Shown here: positions 1 through 7,176 of the stretch, piece by piece
How the letters are laid out: the number at the start of each line of letters is the position of its first letter
Numbering within the stretch: the first letter of the stretch is position 1
Source: CAYLLT01 sp964591605
GTDB taxonomy: Bacteria; Planctomycetota; Phycisphaerae; UBA1845; PWPN01
Length of the DNA: 64,000 nt
Direction: 5' to 3'
Assembly: GCA_964591605.1 (NCBI GenBank)
Contig: CAZQEN010000001.1
Coordinates: 1-64,000 of the forward strand
Notes under the pieces: model-generated
What the model was told of the DNA's origin: nothing
Databases searched by the model: none
Seen by the model: only the letters and a program-made list of their open reading frames with translations
Program-made: the position numbers and the translations under genes

Positions 1-431
1 GGGTTGCGCAGGAAGCCGAACCCGTCCGGCAGGATCTCCAGCACACCCTCCCCGTACATCAGCCCGTTCTGCCGGATGCGCTCCTTGAGGATCTTGAAGA
101 TGAGCTCGCTCTTGGAGAGGCCGGTGTATTCCGTCAGCCCCTCCTGCTTGGCAATGTCGTGCAGCGCGTGCACGTCGAGCTTCTGAAGGTCCTTGATGTG
201 CAGGTCGCCCCGCTTGACCTCCTCATACTTCGCATGCGTTTCCGCGTCGATCGCGGATTCGTCCTGCTCGAGGATCGGATCCTCGGCGGTCAGCGGCGGG
301 CTGCCGCCGTTCTCGTCGAGAGCCACGGGAGATTCTCCTGATATGTCTTCCGCAACGGGCTTGGTCGTTCGCTTGCGCCCGCCGTTGCGAGGGGCGTGAC
401 TTCGGCTGGTCTTCTCATTGGCTCGCGCCAT
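1..431 (-). CDS. rho: Transcription termination factor Rho, N-terminal part (cut by window edge)
   Basis: The reading frame starts at the ATG at 429-431 and runs off the left edge, giving about 143 residues. Residues 1-65 form a polar, charged extension ([18 protein letters not shown]...). They are followed by the Rho N-terminal SAP-like domain: [18 protein letters not shown], then [20 protein letters not shown]. The cold-shock RNA-binding domain then begins with [14 protein letters not shown], a segment almost invariant in Rho. Rho is a hexameric RNA helicase that ends transcription; its ATPase domain lies outside the window. It is downstream of coaE on the same strand with a 126-bp gap, so the two are probably co-transcribed. 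The identification is firm; only the exact start is uncertain. Confidence 0.93.
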   Translation of the reverse strand, partial: MARANEKTSRSHAPRNGGRKRTTKPVAEDISGESPVALDENGGSPPLTAEDPILEQDESAIDAETHAKYEEVKRGDLHIKDLQKLDVHALHDIAKQEGLTEYTGLSKSELIFKILKERIRQNGLMYGEGVLEILPDGFGFLRN

Positions 432-557
432 GGTGTGCAATCCTCCTGCGGATCGTTTACTAGGAATGTGTGATGTCTCGCTTAAAGGCCTCGACGCACC
501 GGCCGTGCCGATCGCGCCCGTGGACCAGATGCTGGGAACAACTGAGCAGTTACTGAC

Positions 558-1190
558 TCAGATACTGGAGAGTATTCGGGAAAAGACGCTCTCCACCTCC
601 CGGCGGAGCGCGTCCCGATCGGAGTTGTTCACTACTCTATAATCGGCGCTGCCCCTTTTGAAATCAAGAGGTTTCTGCGTTTTTTCGAGCCGCTCGAGCT
701 GCTCGGCGGGCCAACCCCGTTCACTCAGAACCCGCTGCCTGCGCAGCGCCTCATCCGCTTCGACAAAGATCACCGCGTCACAGTGGCGGTCGATGCCGGC
801 TTCGTACAGAAGCGGGGAATCCCAGACGATCGCCCGCACGCGCGGGTCCTTCCGATACTCGGCCGTGAGTTCCAACCGCCGCTGTTCAATTCGTGGATGC
901 AGCAACCCCTCCAGCCGTTTCCTCTCGCCGGCATCCTCGGCCACAATCTGGCGGACCGCCGCGCGATCCACCTGGCCGTCCTGCCTCAGCACCCGGCTTC
1001 CCCACCAACCTTTCAATTGGCGGATCACTTCGGCTGAGCTCAGCTCCTGACGGTTCAATTCGTCGGACGCGATCACCGCCGCACCCAACTCCGCCAGAAG
1101 AAGGGCCACCGTGCTCTTGCCGGATCCGATCCCGCCCGCCAGACCGATCACCGGCTTGCCGGACGCAACCTGCCGGCCTTTCGCGTCCAT
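558..1190 (-). CDS. coaE: Dephospho-CoA kinase
   Basis: A 210-residue protein of normal length for CoaE. It catalyses the last step of coenzyme A synthesis, ATP-dependent phosphorylation of the 3'-hydroxyl of dephospho-CoA, in the cytoplasm. The Walker A loop GGIGSGKST is at residues 19-27, followed by ASDELNRQEL, the usual acidic substrate-binding segment (DAD/SDE type). The lid and CoA-binding part includes HPRIEQRR and WDSPLLYEAGIDRHCDAVIFV, typical of the family. The start MDAKGRQVASGK places the P-loop close to the N terminus as expected. rho follows on the same strand. Nothing unusual is seen. Confidence 0.95.
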   Translation of the reverse strand: MDAKGRQVASGKPVIGLAGGIGSGKSTVALLLAELGAAVIASDELNRQELSSAEVIRQLKGWWGSRVLRQDGQVDRAAVRQIVAEDAGERKRLEGLLHPRIEQRRLELTAEYRKDPRVRAIVWDSPLLYEAGIDRHCDAVIFVEADEALRRQRVLSERGWPAEQLERLEKTQKPLDFKRGSADYRVVNNSDRDALRREVESVFSRILSSI

Positions 1191-1590
1191 GCCCGCTACC
1201 CGCCTGCATCACACCTGAAGGTCACCGACTCTCCCGCGATCAAATCGAATCCGCGGCCGGCCCGGCACCTGAGACCTCGCCATCCATCTCAACCGCGAGG
1301 CTGTTGGCCTGTCCCCATCCCCCGTGACAGCACATGGAGCGCTACAGGCGTGTTGTCTTCAGGATTCGGCGATCAACCCGTTGAATCCGCCTGTGGCGGA
1401 CTGGAAATGACGCCTGAAGGCAGCGGCTCGAAAGTGACCACCTCGAACCGCTCTACTCGCACGAGGCCCTCATACTATACACATCGGTCTATGGCTTGTC
1501 ACGCGCCGCGGCATGGGTATTTTACCCCACACCTCTTCACCTGACAGCTTTCCGTCTCTTCGCGCAAGCCCCCCAACGGCCGCACCTTAA
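1191..1590. other. Gene-free stretch between coaE and the VOC gene
   Basis: About 400 bases upstream of coaE. The open frames here are extensions or shadows of coaE and show no family features. It probably holds the coaE promoter, but no convincing -35/-10 pair was found on the minus strand. Confidence 0.5.
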
Positions 1591-2007
1591 CTATAACATA
1601 TGATACGACACAACCTCCACGTGGTTGCCGGCCGGGTCGAAAATGGTCAACCGCCGGTCAAAAAAAGACAGCCGGTGCGACCACTGGACCTCAAAACCCC
1701 GCTGCCCTGCTCTCTCTTCGATGTGCTGCAGCGAGGCGACCTGAACCGCCACGTACCCACGAAGCCGGGCACGCTCCTTGGGATCCAGACGGACCACCAG
1801 GCGCGGTTTCATCGCGGAGTACCCGCAGAAAACCAGTCTGGAGGCCTCCGGCTGGGGCTCGATCAGGTGAAACCCGATCACCGCAGTATAAAACTCCGCC
1901 ATGCCCGCCGCCAGATCGGGTGGGGCGACGACATGAACGTCATCAATGGCCAGTAACCGCGGCGTGTCCAAGGTCAGGGGCCCGCTGCCGATTCCCGGAG
2001 CGCTCAT
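1591..2007 (-). CDS. VOC (glyoxalase/bleomycin-resistance fold) protein
   Basis: A 138-residue single-domain protein. It shows the beta-alpha-beta-beta-beta pattern of the vicinal oxygen chelate superfamily: IDDVHVVAPPDLAAGMAEFYTAV at the start and the closing FFDRRLTIFDPAGNHVEVV. The usual first-strand metal ligand is H25 and the last is E in NHVEVV, so a metal site is possible. Members range from dioxygenases and epimerases to antibiotic-binding proteins, and the substrate cannot be deduced here. The ATG at 2005-2007 has AGGATT about ten bases upstream. It stands alone between coaE and an exported protein. Confidence 0.8.
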   Translation of the reverse strand: MSAPGIGSGPLTLDTPRLLAIDDVHVVAPPDLAAGMAEFYTAVIGFHLIEPQPEASRLVFCGYSAMKPRLVVRLDPKERARLRGYVAVQVASLQHIEERAGQRGFEVQWSHRLSFFDRRLTIFDPAGNHVEVVSYHML

Positions 2008-2156
2008 GTGTGGCGGAATCCTGCACCGTCATCCGCTGGCGACGCCGCGCTCAACCTCAGCCGCCACGGCCATGCGCCGCCCACGGGCTGCGTCGCGGCA
2101 CCCGCCAGATGCTCACCACAGCCGCTGTGCCGGGCCATCCTCGCACTGGGCCGGCC

Positions 2157-3263
2157 TCAGCGAACCCGACGACGCCGCAGACTCAGGAATCCCAGGCCGC
2201 TGGCTGCCAGCAGGCTCTCGATCCCCAGCAGGGCACACTTCGGCGTCGAATCCGCGTCGCCGCCGCTCAGCACCGTCACCGTCGTGCCCTCCGTTTTGGC
2301 TACCAGCGGCTTGAGCGGGCCCCCGCTCGCCGCCACCGTGGCTTCGATGAGCTGCTCGAGCACGGCCCCCGCCTGCCCGCCGGTCACTGAGTTGATCAGG
2401 GTCGCCACATCCTCCAGCGGCACCCCCAGCGTGATCGACGCCCCGGTGCGCGGTGCGTTCTGGATCTGTGCTTCGATCGAGGCCTTCAGCGTGAACGCCT
2501 CGCCCACGTCGGCATTGTAGGTATACGGAATCGACATATTCGGAATGATCAGCAGGTGGACCGGGCCCAGCTCCGGGACCAGGTTGCTCAGATTGAGCTG
2601 GATGACGTTCCCGGTTTCGAGGACGCCGCTCACGGTGAGCTGAGCGGTGCCGTCGGCCTGCCCTTTCAGCTCCAGCCCCGCCTCCAGCACCGTGCTGGGT
2701 GAGCTCAGATCCTCCGCCGCCCGCTCGACCCTGAGCGAAAAGCCCGCCTGCGTGGTCGAGAGATCCGTCTGGCCCGTCCGCCCCACCAGGAGTATTACCC
2801 CGTCGAGGAAGAACTGGCTCTCCGCCTCCAGGGGCGTCCCGTCATCCGCGGCAATCTCCTCGGCCAGGAAGGTGATCTGGCGTGTCTCGGTCGCCTGCGA
2901 TCGGGCCGTGTAGGAGGCTTCGGGCGTATCGGTGATGGCCACCAGGTCAATACCGAATTCGTTCGGGTCCGGTAATGTGCTCAGCCGCGGGTCGCTGAAG
3001 ATCGTGTTGGCCAGCCCGCCCGAGGTCGGCGTCCCATCGCTGAGCTGCGTCAATTCCGCGGTCGCGACCAGCGGCAGCGTCGGCGTCGTGTCGTCCAGAT
3101 CTTTGAACGCAAAATCCGAGTTCGTCTGCCCCGGCAGGAACTCCTTGACCTCCGACGTGACCGTTCCGTCGATCGTCTGGACCACCCCGTGAAGACTCGG
3201 ACACAGGCCCAGCGCCGCCACGGCGGCAACCGCTGCGCGGATCGGGCGTCGATGCGCGATCAT
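2157..3263 (-). CDS. Exported protein with C-terminal hydrophobic anchor/sorting-like tail
   Basis: I do not recognise the family. The start at 3261-3263 (MIAHRRPIRAAVAAV) is preferred over a longer frame from 3338 because AGGAG lies seven bases upstream and a signal peptide follows at once (hydrophobic to about residue 24, LCPSLHGV). The 368-residue protein is rich in Thr, Ser and Ala with beta-type periodicity and no catalytic motif. It ends with a short hydrophobic segment, CALLGIESLLAASGLGFLSL, capped by RRRRVR. This is the layout of exosortase/rhombosortase-type tripartite sorting tails, but without the PEP motif. It is likely secreted and membrane-anchored or processed at the C terminus. 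Confidence 0.7.
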   Translation of the reverse strand: MIAHRRPIRAAVAAVAALGLCPSLHGVVQTIDGTVTSEVKEFLPGQTNSDFAFKDLDDTTPTLPLVATAELTQLSDGTPTSGGLANTIFSDPRLSTLPDPNEFGIDLVAITDTPEASYTARSQATETRQITFLAEEIAADDGTPLEAESQFFLDGVILLVGRTGQTDLSTTQAGFSLRVERAAEDLSSPSTVLEAGLELKGQADGTAQLTVSGVLETGNVIQLNLSNLVPELGPVHLLIIPNMSIPYTYNADVGEAFTLKASIEAQIQNAPRTGASITLGVPLEDVATLINSVTGGQAGAVLEQLIEATVAASGGPLKPLVAKTEGTTVTVLSGGDADSTPKCALLGIESLLAASGLGFLSLRRRRVR

Positions 3264-3604
3264 GGGAAGCTCCTGTGAGGAGAGAATTCCTTCATACCGG
3301 CTTGGCTGAAAGGGCTGCTCCACTCTAACGGGCACCACATGTCAAGTCGAGGACTTCAGCCCTTCCCCCAGGCGCCGCCTGCGGCCACGCCTTCGCCAGC
3401 CCCCGAGTAGGTCCGGCCTGCCGGGCCGGACCTGCTGTGGGTGCGTGCCTGTCCGGCCCAAGTAGGTCCGGCCTGCCGGGCCGGACCTGCGATGGGTGCG
3501 TACCGGTCCGGCCCAGGTCCCGCCCGGCAGACGGGACCTGCCCATGCACGTCCAGGGAAATCACCACACCCCAGGTGCCCGAGCCGCCTCGGCTGACCCT
3601 GTCA
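3264..3604. other. Gene-free stretch with repeated hairpins
   Basis: Between two minus-strand genes. It holds three regularly spaced GC-rich palindromes (separate entry). No coding frame here is convincing. Confidence 0.6.
3409..3539. repeat. Three spaced 25-base palindromes
   Basis: Each unit is a 25-base hairpin. Units 1 (3409-3433) and 2 (3464-3488) are identical, with perfect 10-base arms AGGTCCGGCC/GGCCGGACCT around a 5-base loop. Unit 3 (3515-3539) is a variant with 8-base arms AGGTCCCG/CGGGACCT. Spacing is 55 then 51 bases, and the linkers also share a GGGTGCGT word. They look like an expanded intergenic palindromic repeat and could act as terminators or RNA-stabilising hairpins. Confidence 0.85.
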
Positions 3605-5995
3605 TCATCGGCATCCCGTCCCGTCCAGACCCATCGATTCCAGCTCCTCCCGCACCCCGGAATGAGCCCCGTCGAGGACACCCCTCCGCCGGCGTTTCCG
3701 CCAGCGTCCCAGGACCAGGTAGAAACTCGGGATCAGCAGCGGCCGGACGAAGAACGTGTCGATCAGAATCCCCAGGGCCAGGGCAAAACCCAGTTGCCTC
3801 AGAAGCGACAGCCCGCCCGCCCACAGCGACCCCAGCGTCGCCGCCATGATGATGCCGCAACTGCTGATGACCGAGCCGGTTCGCACGACCGCCTCCCGCA
3901 CCGACTCCTCGCCGCCCGCCCCGTTCCGCCGGGTCACCAGACGCGACACCAGGAAGATGTTGTAGTCCTGTCCCACCGCCACCACGATCACAAACAGGAT
4001 CAGCCGGACCTTCCAGTCCAGCCCCGACAGCCCCATCACGTGGATCAGGAACAGGTTGCTCAGCGTGATCGTGGCCCCGTACGTCAGCCACGTCGATAAG
4101 ATCATGAACACCGAGAGCGCCAGATCGCGGACCATCGCCAGCACGATCAGGAAAATGACCAGGGTCGCCAGAATCATCACCCGTTGCTGATCCGCCCCGA
4201 CCACTTTCTTGACGCCGAGAATGTACGACGTGAGCCCCGAGAGCAGGACCCGCGGAGCCGCCTCCGGCCGGGCCTCCGCCGCGGCCGCCCGGGCCGCCGC
4301 TGACACCCGCTCGAACGTCCCAATCGCCTCCGGCGAGAACGGCAGATCATCCAGCAGCACCTCGAAGCGCAGGACCGTCTGCCCCGAGCGGGTCTGCCCC
4401 TGGTACAGCGCGCGGGTCATCATCGACATCAGCGCCGCCGGCACCGCCGAGCCCGCCGACGACTTCCCCAGCGGCCGCGAGAGCGAAAAAACCTCGTTCA
4501 CGCCCGGCTGACCGGCGATCGCCTCGCTGATCGCCCGGCTCGCCTGCGACAGGTCCGCCGGAGCCTTCGCCGCCTCGTAGACCGCCAGCACGCAGTTCGG
4601 GTACAGCTCGCCCCGGCTGAAGTGCGCGTTGGCCAGTTCCAGTCCGCGCGACGAGGAAGTGTCAGGAGGTAATTCCTGTAGGGCGTCGAATCGCGGCGGA
4701 AACAGAAACGCCCACGCCGACAGCACCGCCAGCGCGCCCGTGCCGGCCACCAGCACCGGCCGCGGCCGCCGCGTCACCTGACGGGCCAGCCACGGCCACG
4801 TGAAACGCTGCCCCAGCCCCGCACGCCCCTGCACGCCCATCGGCCAGAACAGGTAACGCCCCAGCCACCGGGCCAGTGCGGGGGCCAGCGTCAGCGACGC
4901 CGCCAGGGCCACCGTGATCGCCACCGCCAGCACCCGTCCGGCATTCCGCGACGGCACCAGGTCCGCCGCGAGCATCGTCGTCAGGCCGCAGATCGTCGTA
5001 CCCGCGCTGGCCAGAATCGCCGGACCCGTCTCCCGCGTCGCGGTCAGCGCCGCGATCGACCGGTGGTTCCACCCGCGGGGGATGCGGACCGACTCTGCCC
5101 GACCCGCTGCAACCTCTTCAGTAATTCCTACAGATGATTCTGCCTCTGCAGCGGTGAGCGACTCACGGTATCGGGCAATCCAGAACAGGGCGTAATCCAC
5201 GCCGGCTCCGAACATCAATACAACACAGAAAATGCGCTCCATGGCCGAGACGTCCCATCCGAACCGCGACAGAACGCCCAGCAGGACGAAGGCCACGTAG
5301 ACGCTCGCTCCGATCGACACCAGCGGCACCAGCGCCCCGATCGGCGAACGATAAACCACCACCAGAATGAGCAGCACCGCGACAATCGTGACCCAGGTGG
5401 TCCGATGCACCGCCCGCTGCGTCGCGAGAAAGTAATCGTGCCCGATCCCGGCGGGCCCCGTGACCTCCACCGTCAGACCGGCCGGCCGGTCGCGGCCGAT
5501 GATCTCCTCCGCGGCATCCACCGCCCGGATCGTCCCCTCGCTGATGAAGTTCGTCGGCAGATTCACCAGCGCCAGCGCCGCCTGCCCGTCACGGCTGATC
5601 AGACGCTCCCGCAGAAACGGCAGAACCGGAGACAGGTAATTCACCCGCAGTGCAGTCCCCCCGGCCACGGCGCTGCCCGAAACGATCTCCTTGGCGGCGT
5701 CCCGGGTCGCCCGCGCCGCCGCGTCCAGCCAGAGCAGGTCGCCTGGCCGGACCCCCTCGGCCCGGTGGCCGACCAGCACGACCATGCTGTTCGACCAGAT
5801 CTCGGGGAACGCTTCCTTGATGATGTCGCTCGAGATGTTGTGGGGGGAGCCGGGGGGCAGAAATGACCCCACCTCGGCGGGGCGGACCGGTGGCGCCACA
5901 CGGGCCCAGATCGTCGCCGTGACCAGCACCACCGCCCACGCGGCCACACACAAGGCCGGTCGCCGGGCAATCAGCCGCCCCAACCAGTCAAACAT
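3605..5995 (-). CDS. MMPL-family (RND superfamily) membrane transporter
   Basis: A 796-residue polytopic protein with the two-fold RND architecture. There is one N-terminal helix (about 14-32), a periplasmic domain (33-195), a block of five helices, a second large soluble loop (about 420-590), and a second helix block. The first block contains FCVVLMFGAGVDYALFWIARYRESL-type sequence, and the second has VAVGQDYNIFLVSR. The GxDYxxF motifs with Asp inside the membrane are the MMPL signature and mark the proton relay. Family members export lipids, hopanoids or small molecules using the proton motive force; the cargo here is unknown. The C-terminal tail (RKRRRRGVLDG) is basic and probably cytoplasmic. 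No accessory subunit is adjacent. Confidence 0.9.
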   Translation of the reverse strand: MFDWLGRLIARRPALCVAAWAVVLVTATIWARVAPPVRPAEVGSFLPPGSPHNISSDIIKEAFPEIWSNSMVVLVGHRAEGVRPGDLLWLDAAARATRDAAKEIVSGSAVAGGTALRVNYLSPVLPFLRERLISRDGQAALALVNLPTNFISEGTIRAVDAAEEIIGRDRPAGLTVEVTGPAGIGHDYFLATQRAVHRTTWVTIVAVLLILVVVYRSPIGALVPLVSIGASVYVAFVLLGVLSRFGWDVSAMERIFCVVLMFGAGVDYALFWIARYRESLTAAEAESSVGITEEVAAGRAESVRIPRGWNHRSIAALTATRETGPAILASAGTTICGLTTMLAADLVPSRNAGRVLAVAITVALAASLTLAPALARWLGRYLFWPMGVQGRAGLGQRFTWPWLARQVTRRPRPVLVAGTGALAVLSAWAFLFPPRFDALQELPPDTSSSRGLELANAHFSRGELYPNCVLAVYEAAKAPADLSQASRAISEAIAGQPGVNEVFSLSRPLGKSSAGSAVPAALMSMMTRALYQGQTRSGQTVLRFEVLLDDLPFSPEAIGTFERVSAAARAAAAEARPEAAPRVLLSGLTSYILGVKKVVGADQQRVMILATLVIFLIVLAMVRDLALSVFMILSTWLTYGATITLSNLFLIHVMGLSGLDWKVRLILFVIVVAVGQDYNIFLVSRLVTRRNGAGGEESVREAVVRTGSVISSCGIIMAATLGSLWAGGLSLLRQLGFALALGILIDTFFVRPLLIPSFYLVLGRWRKRRRRGVLDGAHSGVREELESMGLDGTGCR

Positions 5996-6259
5996 CGCCG
6001 TTTTTTAGTCCCTTTCTGCCCTATTCACAAGGGGGCTGATACGCCGCGTGCGCGTCCATTATTGTGCAGGCCACAGGCCGCGGCCAATTCCCGCGGAATG
6101 GCCGTCCCGCATACGTTCGCTCTGAAACGGCACCCCGGATTGGGCTGCAGCGGTGGGTTGCCTGTCCGGCACGGAATCCATGTGTTCGCTCTGTTCTGCC
6201 TGTTCCCGACTCTGCGAAAGCCGCTGTCACCTGCATCCACCAGCAGCCAGCAGGCCGGC

Positions 6260-6287
6260 TTGACACGAAACGCTCTCGCACTACAAT
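6260..6287 (+). promoter_or_regulatory. Near-consensus sigma-70-type promoter
   Basis: TTGACA at 6260-6265, a 16-base spacer, then TACAAT at 6282-6287. A start of transcription near 6294 would give a leader of about 22 bases before the ATG at 6316. It is one of the strongest-looking promoters in the window and serves the small ORF plus the dCTP deaminase gene. Confidence 0.75.
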
Positions 6288-6315
6288 TCTCCACGGTCTC
6301 ATCGGGAGTTCCACT

Positions 6316-6555
6316 ATGTGCCGAGTTCGAGTAGAGACGTCTCCTGGACTCGTCGACAGCGAAGTTCTGGCTCGAATCGAAACCATTTCTGGCGAATTCG
6401 AATCCCTCTTCGTTTCGAAGCAACAGGTCCACAACGGCTACCTCTCCGCCGGACAAATCCATGGTGATGCGAACCGGGTACTGATTGAATTGCCTCGCGA
6501 GGCCTTTTCAGGCAATTGGCGGGTCTGGGTGCCTCGTAGTTCAACAGAGACGTGA
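6316..6555 (+). CDS. Small protein of unknown function upstream of dcd
   Basis: A 79-residue ORF that I do not recognise. The ATG at 6316 has GGGAG seven bases upstream and lies just after the strong promoter at 6260-6287. Longer frames would start before the promoter and are unlikely. The protein (MCRVRVETSPGLVDSEVLAR...) shows alternating hydrophobic residues typical of a small beta fold, with no transmembrane segment. Its stop TGA at 6553-6555 is three bases before the dcd ATG, so the pair is a tight operon. Base composition is clearly less GC-rich than the surrounding genes, which suggests acquisition by transfer. The function may be linked to nucleotide metabolism through its partner, but this is inference from position only. 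Confidence 0.65.
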   Translation: MCRVRVETSPGLVDSEVLARIETISGEFESLFVSKQQVHNGYLSAGQIHGDANRVLIELPREAFSGNWRVWVPRSSTET

Positions 6556-6558
6556 GAG

Positions 6559-7119
6559 ATGATTCTCACGGATCGCGAGATCCAATCTTTTATCAATGCG
6601 AAGCAGATCCTGGTTGAGCCTGCGCCCACCGCGGAACGGTTCAGTTCCACAAGTCTGGATCTGACATTGCACTCTCGGATTCGCAAGTAAAAGAAACTGC
6701 CCAAGATACCAGGCATCGAGCCGCCTGTCATTTCTCCTGCTGCTGCAGGCTATAACTACAAGGATTTGGTCGAACGATATACTGACACCATCGAGATGGG
6801 GTCTGAAGGATACGTCCTGGAACCTGCTGAATTCATTCTTGCCTGGACGGCGGAGCAGGTTGAACTCCCCCTTCAGTCTCGCATCGCGGCGCGTGTGGAA
6901 GGCAAAAGCTCTCTCGCCCGACTCGCGATCGTGGTTCACATGACCGCCCCGACGATTCACTCTGGTTTCCGCGGGCAGATCCAACTCGAAATGTGCAACC
7001 AGGGCCCCCTGCGCGTGAAGTTAACGCCGGGAATGCCAATCTGCCAACTGATCTTTGAGCTGACGCTGGGAACACCGGAAAAAGGCTACGCCGGCATGTT
7101 CTCCGGACAGCAAGCCTGA
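6559..7119 (+). pseudogene. dcd: dCTP deaminase, interrupted by an in-frame TAA
   Basis: Reading from the ATG at 6559 gives MILTDREIQSFINAKQILVE and on to SLDLTLHSRIRK, then a TAA at 6688-6690 (codon 44). The same frame continues without another stop to the TGA at 7117-7119, for 186 residues in all, normal for Dcd. The second part has the family core, EGKSSLARLAIVVHMTAP and then GFRGQIQLEMCNQG, with the catalytic Glu and the Ser/Arg of the SSLAR segment intact. Dcd converts dCTP to dUTP, and phage-defence versions deplete dCTP. Two 60-base lines early in the gene count 48% GC, far below the neighbours. The break could be a recent mutation, an assembly error, or produce a separate C-terminal protein from the TTG at 6766. 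Confidence 0.8.
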
Positions 7120-7176
7120 ACTCCTGGCAGCTGCTCAGAATCAGGCTCGACGCCCCGCTGCGCCCACGCCGGAAGC

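Noticed and set aside
3409..3539. CRISPR array
   Set aside because: Only three units, the linkers resemble each other rather than being unique spacers, and there are no cas genes.
6688..6690. Recoding of the dcd TAA (readthrough)
   Set aside because: TAA is not used for selenocysteine or pyrrolysine, and no other gene in the window shows in-frame TAA, so recoding is unlikely.
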